From Fluviibacter sp964498255 (lineage in GTDB: Bacteria > Pseudomonadota > Gammaproteobacteria > Burkholderiales > Rhodocyclaceae): DNA of 64,000 bases. The DNA lies in the NCBI GenBank assembly GCA_964498255.1, contig CAZCGW010000003.1, positions 77,789 to 141,788 of the forward strand, in the 5' to 3' direction. Numbering within the stretch: the stretch's first letter is position 1; the number at the start of each line of letters is the position of its first letter. The notes beneath the pieces were generated by a model. The model saw only the letters and a program-made list of their open reading frames with translations. It had not been told where the DNA came from and ran no database searches. This document shows positions 1 through 7,474 of this stretch, in pieces. A program made the position numbers and the translations under genes.

Positions 1-34
1 GGTTGCGCAATGTGTATTACAGGGCGTTTCGTAA
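1..34 (+). CDS. C-terminal end of an upstream gene, possibly ribonuclease HII
   Basis: The first bases carry an open frame (codons from base 2) that encodes only about ten residues, ending VAQCVLQGVS, before a TAA at 32-34. The last A of that stop is the first base of the next gene's ATG, the tight overlap expected inside an operon. In betaproteobacteria rnhB (RNase HII) commonly precedes an rRNA methyltransferase followed by ppsR and ppsA, and RNase HII proteins end in a PV-containing tail of this kind. The identity is inferred from gene order; too little protein is visible to prove it. Confidence 0.4.
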   Translation, partial: VAQCVLQGVS

Positions 35-810
35 TGGAAGTGATTAGCTCACGCCAGAATGCCCTGGTCAAACAACTAAAAAAGCTCATTGATAGTAAAA
101 GGGCGCGCAACGAACAAGGTCAGATTGTTGCTGAAGGTACGCATCTGCTTGAAATACAGCTTGCTGCCGGTATTGAGCCAGAGCTCATCGTGGTTGCCCA
201 ACGCTGTATCGATCATCCCGAGATCATCGCTTTGCTTGAGCGAGTGCCAGCTTGTCGACTGGTTGTGTTGATTGATTCGATTTTTGATCAGATTGCGCCT
301 GCCGATGCACCAAGTGGCTTGCTCACTGTAAGCGCAGCTGTCTGTAACGATCGGGGTCCGAGTTCGACTCTTGATACGCTAGTGCTGGATCGTATCCAGG
401 ACCCCGGTAATGTCGGCAGCCTGATTCGTACTGCGGTTGCGGCCGGGGTTCGCCAGGTCGTGCTCTCAGCAGGTTGCGCTGATCCGTGGTCGCCACGTTG
501 TTTGCGCGCAGGGCAAGGCGCGCAATGGCTTGCAACGCTTTACACTGATGTGGCGCTGGATGGCTTCGTTGATTCTTTCACGGGGTCTATTGCCGCCACA
601 GTGCTTGAGGGCGGTACGAATCTGTATGGCCACAATCTGACTCAGAAAACGGCATGGCTATTCGGTAACGAGGGGCAGGGTGTGAGCCCCGAACTCATTC
701 AGCAGGCTACCCATCGCATAACGATTCCTATGCCGGGGGGTATGGAGTCGCTGAATGTGAATGCCGCCGCTGCAGTGTGTCTATTCGAGCAGGTTCGTCA
801 AAGACTCTGA
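34..810 (+). CDS. TrmH/SpoU-family RNA 2'-O-ribose methyltransferase
   Basis: A 258-residue SPOUT methyltransferase that should transfer a methyl group from S-adenosylmethionine to a ribose 2'-OH in ribosomal or transfer RNA. The N-terminal ~100 residues match the SpoU substrate-binding domain. The C-terminal trefoil-knot domain has the three SpoU motifs in order: DRIQDPGNVGSLIRTA (motif 1), FGNEGQGVSPEL (motif 2) and IPMPGGMESLNVNAAAA (motif 3). The ATG at 34 is chosen over an in-frame ATG at 10 because it overlaps the upstream stop by one base and starts the conserved ISSRQNALVKQLKKL segment. The exact target nucleotide cannot be read from sequence; 23S rRNA is likely, as for RlmB relatives. 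It converges on ppsR with only 3 bases between the genes. Confidence 0.9.
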   Translation: MEVISSRQNALVKQLKKLIDSKRARNEQGQIVAEGTHLLEIQLAAGIEPELIVVAQRCIDHPEIIALLERVPACRLVVLIDSIFDQIAPADAPSGLLTVSAAVCNDRGPSSTLDTLVLDRIQDPGNVGSLIRTAVAAGVRQVVLSAGCADPWSPRCLRAGQGAQWLATLYTDVALDGFVDSFTGSIAATVLEGGTNLYGHNLTQKTAWLFGNEGQGVSPELIQQATHRITIPMPGGMESLNVNAAAAVCLFEQVRQRL

Positions 811-813
811 CGT

Positions 814-1638
814 CTAGAAGGCCGTTTTATTGTCCAGGCGTATTTCCTGAAGCACCGTTGTCGAAATTTCTTCAATGCTTTTGGTTGAAGAGTCTAGCCA
901 GTGGATACCCTCACGGCGCATCATCTTTTCCGCATCAGATACTTCTGCCCGGCAATTCGACAGTGACGCATATTTGCTATTAGGTCGACGTTCTTCCCGG
1001 ATTTTTGCCAGGCGTTCGGGTTGAATCGTTAGGCCGAAAAGTTTTGATTTGTGATCTTTGAGCTTGCCGGGCAGCACGCCACGCTCGAAGTCTTCGGGGA
1101 TCAGTGGGAAGTTTGCTGCCTTTACGCCATACTGCATCGCCAGATAAAGCGATGTCGGTGTTTTGCCACAACGGGAAACGCCCACCAGAATCACATCAGC
1201 ATCACTCAGATCCCGGTCCGTAATGCCGTCATCATGAGCGAGTGTGTAATTGATGGCTTCAATCCGGTTTTTGTAATCGGAACTGTCCGTACGACCATGC
1301 GTTCTGCCTACCGTATGGTTCGATTTGATATTGATTTCAGCTTCAATCGGTGCCAGAAATGTTTTGAAGAAATTCAGGCATAACGCCGGCGCAGCTTCGA
1401 GCAGTGCAGAGATTTCTGAGTCAACGAGCGTCGTAAATACAATCGGACAGAAGCTATCCCGCTCCGCGACTGCTTCGATTCTTTGTACAGCCTCAAGGGC
1501 TTTTTCCCGGGTATTAATGAAGGGGAGGCGGTGCTGAACCCACTCCACGCCCTCAAACTGGCTTAGCAAGCTATGCCCTAAAGATTCGGCAGTGATGCCC
1601 GTGCCGTCTGATACGAAGAATACAGTGCGTTTTGTCAT
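814..1638 (-). CDS. ppsR: PEP synthase regulatory protein (bifunctional kinase/pyrophosphorylase)
   Basis: A 274-residue DUF299-family protein. In Escherichia coli PpsR inactivates PEP synthase by ADP-dependent phosphorylation of an active-site threonine and reactivates it by Pi-dependent dephosphorylation. Visible here are the N-terminal FFVSDGTGITAESLGHSLL signature and the nucleotide-binding loop GVSRCGKTPTSLYLA at about residues 153-167. The open frame continues upstream, but the ATG at 1638 begins the family's usual start (MTKRTVFFVSDGTG), so the longer version is rejected. The gene faces away from the gntR-ppsA pair, and the partner enzyme PpsA is about 1 kb away. One palindromic operator (1682-1696) sits 44 bases upstream of this start. 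Confidence 0.95.
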   Translation of the reverse strand: MTKRTVFFVSDGTGITAESLGHSLLSQFEGVEWVQHRLPFINTREKALEAVQRIEAVAERDSFCPIVFTTLVDSEISALLEAAPALCLNFFKTFLAPIEAEINIKSNHTVGRTHGRTDSSDYKNRIEAINYTLAHDDGITDRDLSDADVILVGVSRCGKTPTSLYLAMQYGVKAANFPLIPEDFERGVLPGKLKDHKSKLFGLTIQPERLAKIREERRPNSKYASLSNCRAEVSDAEKMMRREGIHWLDSSTKSIEEISTTVLQEIRLDNKTAF

Positions 1639-1681
1639 GATTGTATCTATTGTATAGAAAGCGTTGGGACTCGTGTGGTAA

Positions 1682-1696
1682 ATTGGTATTACCAAT
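1682..1696. promoter_or_regulatory. Palindromic operator, PdhR/LldR type, copy 1
   Basis: Perfect 15-base palindrome ATTGGTATTACCAAT, with flanking A/T extending it. It matches the TTGGT-NNN-ACCAA form bound by FadR-subfamily GntR regulators such as PdhR and LldR. It lies between the divergent ppsR and gntR genes, upstream of ppsR. An identical copy lies 107 bases away (centre to centre). The most likely ligand protein is the adjacent GntR regulator. Confidence 0.75.
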
Positions 1697-1788
1697 AAAT
1701 GGATTGGAATTGAAAATATTTCATTGTATCTACAGGGTATTTTAATTAAACCTGTGATAAATTGCACGTCATTGATCAACCACCGAAT

Positions 1789-1803
1789 ATTGGTATTACC
1801 AAT
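1789..1803. promoter_or_regulatory. Palindromic operator, PdhR/LldR type, copy 2
   Basis: Second identical copy of ATTGGTATTACCAAT, ending 15 bases before the chosen ATG of the GntR gene. Binding here would block transcription or translation initiation of the gntR-ppsA unit, so autoregulation is the simplest reading. The position also argues for the ATG at 1819 rather than a TTG at 1762, because the latter would put the operator inside the coding region. Confidence 0.75.
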
Positions 1804-1818
1804 TATCGACTGTTCGAC

Positions 1819-2577
1819 ATGGCTCAGGATTTAAAAACCGCACATCGTTTGTCTGATACGGTTGCCCGTCAGCTGGAGCAGCGCATTCTTGAAGGCGCGC
1901 TCAAGACAGGTGATCGGCTGCCTGCTGAGCGTGAGCTATCGCTGGAACTGGGTGTGTCGCGTCCATGTCTGCGTGAAGCGATCCAGAAACTTGCTTCCAG
2001 GGGGTTGCTCTATAGCCGCCAGGGTGGCGGTACCTTTGTTGCTGATCAGCTAAACGATGCACTGGCTGATCCTTGGGCTCAGATGCTGGCATCACATCCC
2101 GCTCTGAACGATGATCTACTAGAGTTTCGCGCCGTACTTGAAAGCCAATGTGCCGCCTGGGCGGCGGTACGCGCAACGCCTGCCGACCTGTTACGCCTGG
2201 ATCAGTGTTTGAAGGCGGCCGAAGCTGCTGTATTAACATTGAATGCCGAAGCCGTCACCGAAGCTGATCTGGCATTTCACCAGGCGCTTGCCGAAGCGGC
2301 GCATAACGCCTTTGCAGCGCACATGATGTCGATGGTCCAGGGGCTCCTCCAGAAAGACATTCTGTTTAATCTCGGTGAGCTGATTAGTGTGCCGGTGGCC
2401 AGTCGTATGCTGATCAATCAATGGACAGCGATTGTTGATGCCGTACGTCAACAGAATACAGCGGCGGCTAGCCAGGCGGCAGCCACACACTCCGGATTTT
2501 TCCGCGAAACGCTTAACCAGGCGCAACGGGCGCAGGCTCGGCGCGAAACCGCCGAACGACGTTTAGCAACTTCTTGA
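1819..2577 (+). CDS. GntR-family (FadR/FCD subfamily) transcriptional regulator
   Basis: A 252-residue regulator. Residues ~8-75 form the winged helix-turn-helix (LPAERELSLELGVSRPCLRE is the recognition region), followed by an all-helical FCD ligand-binding domain with the metal/ligand-type segments DLLEFRAVLE and ADLAFHQALAEAAHN. The overall shape is that of PdhR/LldR regulators, which sense pyruvate or lactate. The gene ends 34 bases before ppsA and is likely cotranscribed with it. Two ATTGGTATTACCAAT palindromes upstream are the presumed operators. A regulator between ppsR and ppsA suggests pyruvate- or lactate-responsive control of gluconeogenesis; the ligand is inferred, not seen. Confidence 0.88.
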   Translation: MAQDLKTAHRLSDTVARQLEQRILEGALKTGDRLPAERELSLELGVSRPCLREAIQKLASRGLLYSRQGGGTFVADQLNDALADPWAQMLASHPALNDDLLEFRAVLESQCAAWAAVRATPADLLRLDQCLKAAEAAVLTLNAEAVTEADLAFHQALAEAAHNAFAAHMMSMVQGLLQKDILFNLGELISVPVASRMLINQWTAIVDAVRQQNTAAASQAAATHSGFFRETLNQAQRAQARRETAERRLATS

Positions 2578-2611
2578 TTTTCTATTGCACTTCAACCTTA
2601 AAGGACCGTTC

Positions 2612-4981
2612 ATGAACGCCTCTGTGATTAACTTCAAAGAACTCCGCATGACTGATGTGGAGCAAGTCGGTGGTAAAAACGCATCGTTGGGTGAAATGAT
2701 TAGCCAGCTCTCATCGGCGGGCGTGCGCGTACCTGGTGGCTTTGCAACCACGGCAGACGCCTATCGTGTCTTTCTGGCGCATAACGGTCTGGCTGAGCGC
2801 ATTAACGCGATCCTGGATTCGCTGGATGTCGATGATGTGGATGCGCTGCTTAAAGCAGGTGCTGAGATTCGTCGCTGGGTGGTTGAAACACCATTTCCGC
2901 CGCAGCTCGAAAAGGAAATTGCGGTTCATTACGCAGCACTGATCGCTGAAAGTGGCCCGGAAGCTTCATTTGCCGTGCGCTCATCGGCAACGGCAGAAGA
3001 TTTGCCGGATGCTTCTTTTGCCGGTCAGCAGGAGTCGTTCCTTAATATCGTTGGCCTGGACAACATCCTGCATGCCATCAAGGAAGTTTTCGCGTCACTG
3101 TATAACGATCGTGCAATCTCCTATCGTGTTCACAAGGGCTTTGCGCACGCCGATGTCGCACTGTCTGCCGGTATCCAGCGCATGGTACGTTCAGACAAGG
3201 GTGCAGCGGGTGTGATGTTTACACTGGACACTGAATCCGGTTTCCGTGACGCCATCTTTGTCACGGCCTCTTATGGTCTGGGCGAGACTGTAGTCCAGGG
3301 TGCGGTCAACCCGGATGAGTTTTATGTCCACAAGCCGATGCTACGCGAAGGCCGCCCGGCAGTGATTCGCCGCAACCTGGGCTCCAAGCTGATCAAGATG
3401 ATTTTCTCGACAGATCATCAGGCCGGTAAATCAACGCATACCGTTGATGTGCCTGAAGCCGAGCGCAACCAGTTTTCGATTCGTGAAGAAGAAGTGTTGG
3501 AGCTCGCCCGTTTTGCCGACATCATCGAAAAGCACTACCAGCGTCCGATGGATATCGAGTGGGGTCGTGATGGTGTTGATGGCCGTCTGTACATTCTGCA
3601 GGCTCGTCCTGAAACCGTTAAGTCGCAGGAATCCAAAGACAAGGTCGAGAAGTTCGCCCTCAAGTCCTACGGTAAAGTACTTGCTTCTGGCCGTGCTATT
3701 GGTCAGAAGATTGGTGTGGGTCCGGTACGGGTTGTAAACGATCCGTCGCAAATGAACACAGTTAAAGCAGGTGATGTGCTTGTGGCGGACATGACCGATC
3801 CGAACTGGGAGCCGGTAATGAAACGCGCTTCGGCAATCGTCACTAACCGTGGTGGTCGTACCTGCCACGCCGCGATTATTGCGCGCGAATTGGGTATTCC
3901 AGCTATTGTGGGTTGTGGCGATGCCACAGAAACACTCGCTGAAGGTGAAGTTGTTACAGTCTCCTGTGCCGAAGGCGATACGGGTCACGTCTACCGTGGT
4001 GCTCAGGAATATGAAATCACCACGCGTGATCTGGGTGAGCTACCTGAGATTCCCGTAAAAATCATGATGAACGTCGGCAACCCTGAGCTGGCGTTCGATT
4101 TTGCGCAGTTGCCAAATGAAGGCGTTGGCCTGGCTCGCGTTGAATTCATTATCAATAACATCATCGGTGTTCACCCGAAAGCCATTCTTGAAATTGATCG
4201 TTTGCCTGCCAGCAAGCGTGAAGAAATCCAGCGTCGTGCCCGTGGCTATGCCGATCCGGTCAGCTTCTTTACCGATAAGCTGGTTGAAGGTGTGGCTACC
4301 ATTGCTGCAGCTTTCTGGCCAAAGCCTGTCATCGTTCGCTTGTCGGACTTCAAGTCGAACGAATACCGCAAGTTGCTGGGCGGTGATCTTTACGAGCCGG
4401 AAGAAGAAAACCCGATGTTGGGTTTCCGCGGTGCCTCACGTTATATCGCACAAAGCTTCCAGGATTGTTTCGCCATGGAATGTAAGGCCATGCGTATCGT
4501 TCGTGAAGTCATGGGCTACACCAATGTGCAGCTGATGGTGCCGTTCGTGCGTACCCTCGGCGAAGCCGAGCAAGTAGAAAAGCTGCTGGCTGGCCATGGT
4601 CTGCGCCGTGGCGAGCATGATCTCAAGCTCATCATGATGTGTGAAATTCCATCCAATGCACTGCTGGCGGATCAGTTCCTTGAATACTTTGACGGCATGT
4701 CGATTGGTTCGAATGATCTGACGCAGCTCACGCTGGGTCTGGACCGTGACTCAGGACTCGTGGCCTCGCTGTTCGACGAGCGTGACCCGGCAGTCAAGAT
4801 GCTGCTGGAGCGTGCGATCGAAGCCTGTAACAAGGCGGGCAAATACATTGGTATTTGTGGTCAGGGTCCATCCGACCATCCGGATCTGGCCGAATGGTTG
4901 ACCGACAAGGGCATCACCAGCCTGTCGCTTAATCCGGATACGGTAGTGAATACCTGGCAGCAGATTGCCAAGCGTGCTTAA
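2612..4981 (+). CDS. ppsA: Phosphoenolpyruvate synthase
   Basis: A 789-residue enzyme that converts pyruvate, ATP and water to phosphoenolpyruvate, AMP and phosphate, the entry step of gluconeogenesis from C3 acids. The N-terminal PPDK nucleotide-binding domain contains FAVRSSATAEDLPDASFAGQ. The central swivelling domain has the phosphohistidine loop GGRTCHAAIIARELGIP with His at residue 419, next to the threonine that PpsR modifies. The C-terminal PEP/pyruvate TIM barrel ends with the catalytic Cys loop ICGQGPSDHPDL. The ATG at 2612 is preceded by AAAGGA and starts the family N-terminus. It follows the GntR gene by 34 bases, and a strong terminator lies 20 bases after the stop. Confidence 0.98.
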   Translation: MNASVINFKELRMTDVEQVGGKNASLGEMISQLSSAGVRVPGGFATTADAYRVFLAHNGLAERINAILDSLDVDDVDALLKAGAEIRRWVVETPFPPQLEKEIAVHYAALIAESGPEASFAVRSSATAEDLPDASFAGQQESFLNIVGLDNILHAIKEVFASLYNDRAISYRVHKGFAHADVALSAGIQRMVRSDKGAAGVMFTLDTESGFRDAIFVTASYGLGETVVQGAVNPDEFYVHKPMLREGRPAVIRRNLGSKLIKMIFSTDHQAGKSTHTVDVPEAERNQFSIREEEVLELARFADIIEKHYQRPMDIEWGRDGVDGRLYILQARPETVKSQESKDKVEKFALKSYGKVLASGRAIGQKIGVGPVRVVNDPSQMNTVKAGDVLVADMTDPNWEPVMKRASAIVTNRGGRTCHAAIIARELGIPAIVGCGDATETLAEGEVVTVSCAEGDTGHVYRGAQEYEITTRDLGELPEIPVKIMMNVGNPELAFDFAQLPNEGVGLARVEFIINNIIGVHPKAILEIDRLPASKREEIQRRARGYADPVSFFTDKLVEGVATIAAAFWPKPVIVRLSDFKSNEYRKLLGGDLYEPEEENPMLGFRGASRYIAQSFQDCFAMECKAMRIVREVMGYTNVQLMVPFVRTLGEAEQVEKLLAGHGLRRGEHDLKLIMMCEIPSNALLADQFLEYFDGMSIGSNDLTQLTLGLDRDSGLVASLFDERDPAVKMLLERAIEACNKAGKYIGICGQGPSDHPDLAEWLTDKGITSLSLNPDTVVNTWQQIAKRA

Positions 4982-5000
4982 GCGTTAACACTTGGTCTAA

Positions 5001-5028
5001 ACGGGATGCTAAGGCATCCCGTTTTTTT
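5001..5028 (+). terminator. Rho-independent terminator of the gntR-ppsA unit
   Basis: Nine-base perfect stem ACGGGATGC / GCATCCCGT with a four-base TAAG loop, followed by seven T. It ends inside the last codons of the convergent TRIC-family gene. Confidence 0.9.
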
Positions 5029-5668
5029 ATGCACGATGATGAAAGCGGGGCAGGGTAACCTTCCAGCGTATAGCAATCATGCGCACAGTCACCCCAACAA
5101 AAATAGCAATCCAGGCGGCTAGCGTTGTATCCACATGCAGCGCATCCAGCGCAATCAGTGTCATACCACCGATCCATGCCGCAGTGGCATAGAGCTCGCT
5201 TGTAAATACGAGAGGTACTTCGTTAATCATCACATCACGTAGCAAGCCACCCAATACAGCAGTTAGTACGCCAAGCAAACTGGCAGTGAGCCATGGCATA
5301 TTCCAGTCGAGTGCCACTTGCGTGCCAACAATGGCAAACAAGGCCATACCAATGGCATCTGGAATGAGAAACAGCTTTTCAGGCAGGTGGCGAACGCGGG
5401 TAATAAAAAACGTGAGCATTGCCGCAATCACGGAAATCTGGAGATAGGTTTCATCGGCAAGCCAGAATACCTTGCGCCCGAGGAGCAGGTCGCGCACCGT
5501 ACCACCTGCCAGTGCAGTAGCTAGGCCCGCCATAAGGGCGCCGAAGAGATCAACGCCTTTATCACGGGCCACGAGAACGCCAGTGACCGCACAAACCACA
5601 GAGGCTGCAAGGCCAAGACCATAAATCAGCACATCATTGGCCTGGATGATTTGATCAGAAATAACCAT
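5027..5668 (-). CDS. TRIC/UPF0126-family membrane protein (YicG/YadS type)
   Basis: A 213-residue integral inner-membrane protein with about seven hydrophobic segments. It has the internal duplication typical of UPF0126, each half carrying a GGxxRD signature: GGTVRDLLLG near residue 56 and GGLLRDVMINEVP near residue 141. Relatives of the trimeric intracellular cation channel family conduct cations, mainly potassium; some bacterial YicG-type members have been linked to glycine uptake. The substrate here cannot be told. The gene converges on ppsA, and smpB lies 18 bases upstream on the same strand, so the two may be cotranscribed. Confidence 0.88.
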   Translation of the reverse strand: MVISDQIIQANDVLIYGLGLAASVVCAVTGVLVARDKGVDLFGALMAGLATALAGGTVRDLLLGRKVFWLADETYLQISVIAAMLTFFITRVRHLPEKLFLIPDAIGMALFAIVGTQVALDWNMPWLTASLLGVLTAVLGGLLRDVMINEVPLVFTSELYATAAWIGGMTLIALDALHVDTTLAAWIAIFVGVTVRMIAIRWKVTLPRFHHRA

Positions 5669-5686
5669 GCTGCCGAATCCTCAGGG

Positions 5687-6136
5687 TTAACGAACCTGTG
5701 TCTTTAATAAGCGGCCTTGTTCGCGCTTCCAGTCTTTTTCTTTTTCGGTATCCCGCTTATCGTGCAGTTTTTTGCCTTTAGCCAAACCGATTTGCGCCTT
5801 GATGCGTCCCTTGTTGTAATGCAGGTCGATCGGCACCAGCGCGTAACCGGCACGCTCAACCTTGCCGATGAGCGTATCAATTTCACGGCGATTCAGAAGT
5901 AGTTTGCGTGTACGGGTCGCGTCAGGGTGTACGTGTGTCGAAGCAGAAATCAGCGGCGTAATGTGCATGCCGATAATGAAGAGCTCACCATTTAAAACAA
6001 CGACATACGCTTCTTTAATCTGGATGCGACCGGCGCGTATGGCTTTGCATTCCCAACCTTCCAGACACAATCCAGCCTCGAACTGTTCTTCGATAAAGTA
6101 CTCGTGGAAGGCCTTCTTGTTGGAAACAATGCTCAT
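5687..6136 (-). CDS. smpB: SsrA-binding protein SmpB
   Basis: A 149-residue tmRNA-binding protein needed for trans-translation, the rescue of ribosomes stalled on broken messages. The OB-fold core begins NKKAFHEYFIEEQFEAGL and contains the family sequence GWECKAIRAGRIQIKEAYV. The basic C-terminal tail (KGKKLHDKRDTEKEKDWKR) is the part that enters the empty A site. Length is normal for the family. It is transcribed away from ratA-rnfH; the smpB/ratA/rnfH arrangement is common in beta- and gammaproteobacteria. The ssrA RNA gene itself is not in this window. Confidence 0.97.
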   Translation of the reverse strand: MSIVSNKKAFHEYFIEEQFEAGLCLEGWECKAIRAGRIQIKEAYVVVLNGELFIIGMHITPLISASTHVHPDATRTRKLLLNRREIDTLIGKVERAGYALVPIDLHYNKGRIKAQIGLAKGKKLHDKRDTEKEKDWKREQGRLLKTQVR

Positions 6137-6197
6137 TGGTGCAGGTATTCGCTAAAATACGGCATTCTACAACCCTTCATGAATTCAACGCGTATCC

Positions 6198-6635
6198 ATG
6201 GCGCTCGTCGAGAAAACCGTACTGATCGAGAACTCCGCTGCCCAGATGTATGCCCTGGTTGATGATGTGGAAAATTACACGCAGTTTTTGCCATGGTGTG
6301 CCAAAGCAGAGCTCAAATATAGAGACGACCATAAAACAGTGGCCACCCTGCATATCGACTTTCTCAGTGTGAAATCACACTTCACTACGGAAAATGCCAA
6401 GGTCTATCCGACGCATATGACCATGAAGCTGATTGATGGTCCCTTCAGAAGGTTTGATGGTCAGTGGGAATTCAAGCCCCTTGCTGAAAACGCCTGTAAG
6501 ATCGAGTTCCGGTTGAGTTACGAATTTTCCAGTAAGCTATTCGAAAAGATCATTGGTCCGGTATTCAGCCGGATAGCCAATACGTTCATAGAAGCCTTCG
6601 TACAGAGGGCGGCACAGGTTTATAAAGCACCATGA
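6198..6635 (+). CDS. ratA: RatA-family START-domain protein (COQ10-like)
   Basis: A 145-residue polyketide cyclase/START-fold protein. The hallmark start (ALVEKTVLIENSAAQMYALV) and the DVENYTQFLPWCAKAEL segment match RatA/YfjG. E. coli RatA was reported to bind the 50S subunit and block 70S formation, but the mitochondrial relative COQ10 binds ubiquinone, so the physiological role is disputed. Its stop overlaps the start of rnfH by 4 bases (ATGA), indicating translational coupling. It is divergent from smpB. Confidence 0.9.
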   Translation: MALVEKTVLIENSAAQMYALVDDVENYTQFLPWCAKAELKYRDDHKTVATLHIDFLSVKSHFTTENAKVYPTHMTMKLIDGPFRRFDGQWEFKPLAENACKIEFRLSYEFSSKLFEKIIGPVFSRIANTFIEAFVQRAAQVYKAP

Positions 6636-6946
6636 AAATCGAAGTCTGTTACGCATTGGCGGATCGTCAGGAACTCATTACTCTGGATCTGCCTGAGGGT
6701 TCAACCGCCCTGCAGGCGGTAGAGGCCTCGGGTTTGCTGCAGAAATACCCTGAAATTGAGCCGGGTGGTCTTAATAAGCTGGGGGTCTTTGCCAAACTGG
6801 TTAAAGCAGATGCTGTGCTCAGAGACCGGGATCGTGTGGAAATCTATCGCCCGTTAATTGCTGACCCCAAAGAAGTGCGCCGTCAGAAGGCTGCCGAGGG
6901 TAAGGTCATGAAGCGTGGCGCAGCAGAATTGAATACTGCCGAATAA
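6632..6946 (+). CDS. rnfH: RnfH-family ubiquitin-like protein
   Basis: A 104-residue protein with a beta-grasp fold. The segment IEVCYALADRQELITLDLPEGSTALQAVEASG is followed by the diagnostic RDRDRVEIYRPLIADPKEVRRQKA, both typical of RnfH/RatB. The function is not established; it is named after rnf clusters but is usually found, as here, next to ratA. It starts inside the ratA stop codon. A basic, alanine-rich C-terminal tail follows the conserved core. Confidence 0.9.
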   Translation: MKIEVCYALADRQELITLDLPEGSTALQAVEASGLLQKYPEIEPGGLNKLGVFAKLVKADAVLRDRDRVEIYRPLIADPKEVRRQKAAEGKVMKRGAAELNTAE

Positions 6947-6949
6947 TCG

Positions 6950-7393
6950 TTATTTCTGGCAAAGCCCTTGTAGACGCTCTAGCGTCGCTAGATTTTGCCG
7001 CATCGTTACCAACCCGGAATCAGGAATGAGCAGTTTGCCGCTGGCATTATCCCGTTCTGTTTGCTCTAGGGTTGTTTTGGTTTCGTTGTAGCGTTTATTT
7101 ATGCCACGGCATGTGGCGGCTTCTTCTGGGCGCTGTTTGGGGGCCGAAAGCGTCGTTTCAGGTGATACCACTTTGGATTCAAGGGGTTGGCTTACCTTGC
7201 CAGGGGGTGGCAGCGTCATCAGCTGGTCCAGCGCCAGGGGGCTGGTCTGGATGCCTTTGGGTAAAGGCTGATCTGAGATCAGGAGCGAGCCATCACTTAG
7301 CCGGCCTGTCTGGATTTGGGCCTGGCCGGTGCATGGCAACAAGCTCAGGGCTAAAACCCATAGGCCTAAATGGACTTTTGGCAGTGTTGTCAT
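6950..7393 (-). CDS. Small secreted protein, DUF4124-like
   Basis: A 147-residue protein with an N-terminal signal peptide (hydrophobic LGLWVLALSLLPCTGQAQ, likely cleavage after AQA), so it is probably periplasmic. The short segment after it (IQTGRLSDGSLLISDQPLPKG) resembles the DUF4124 pattern, in which a brief beta-rich motif precedes a low-complexity, Pro/Ser-rich linker and a helical tail. Two cysteines (TCRGINKRY and LQGLCQK) could form a disulphide. A gene of this kind lies between rnfH and guaB in many betaproteobacteria; its function is unknown. The ATG at 7393 is chosen because it gives a proper signal peptide; the longer open frame does not. It converges on rnfH with 3 bases between. 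Confidence 0.75.
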   Translation of the reverse strand: MTTLPKVHLGLWVLALSLLPCTGQAQIQTGRLSDGSLLISDQPLPKGIQTSPLALDQLMTLPPPGKVSQPLESKVVSPETTLSAPKQRPEEAATCRGINKRYNETKTTLEQTERDNASGKLLIPDSGLVTMRQNLATLERLQGLCQK

Positions 7394-7474
7394 GTCAATA
7401 AGAAGCGGTATAAGGGCGAGACGGGAAGGGCATAGTTCCGTATAATATCGTTTTGTGTCTTGGGGCTTGGCACC

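Noticed and set aside
1762..1818. Longer GntR protein from an in-frame TTG at 1762
   Set aside because: It would place the operator palindrome inside the coding sequence and adds residues not seen in the family.
3431..3988. A 185-codon open frame antisense to ppsA
   Set aside because: It overlaps the phosphohistidine domain of ppsA and has no support of its own.
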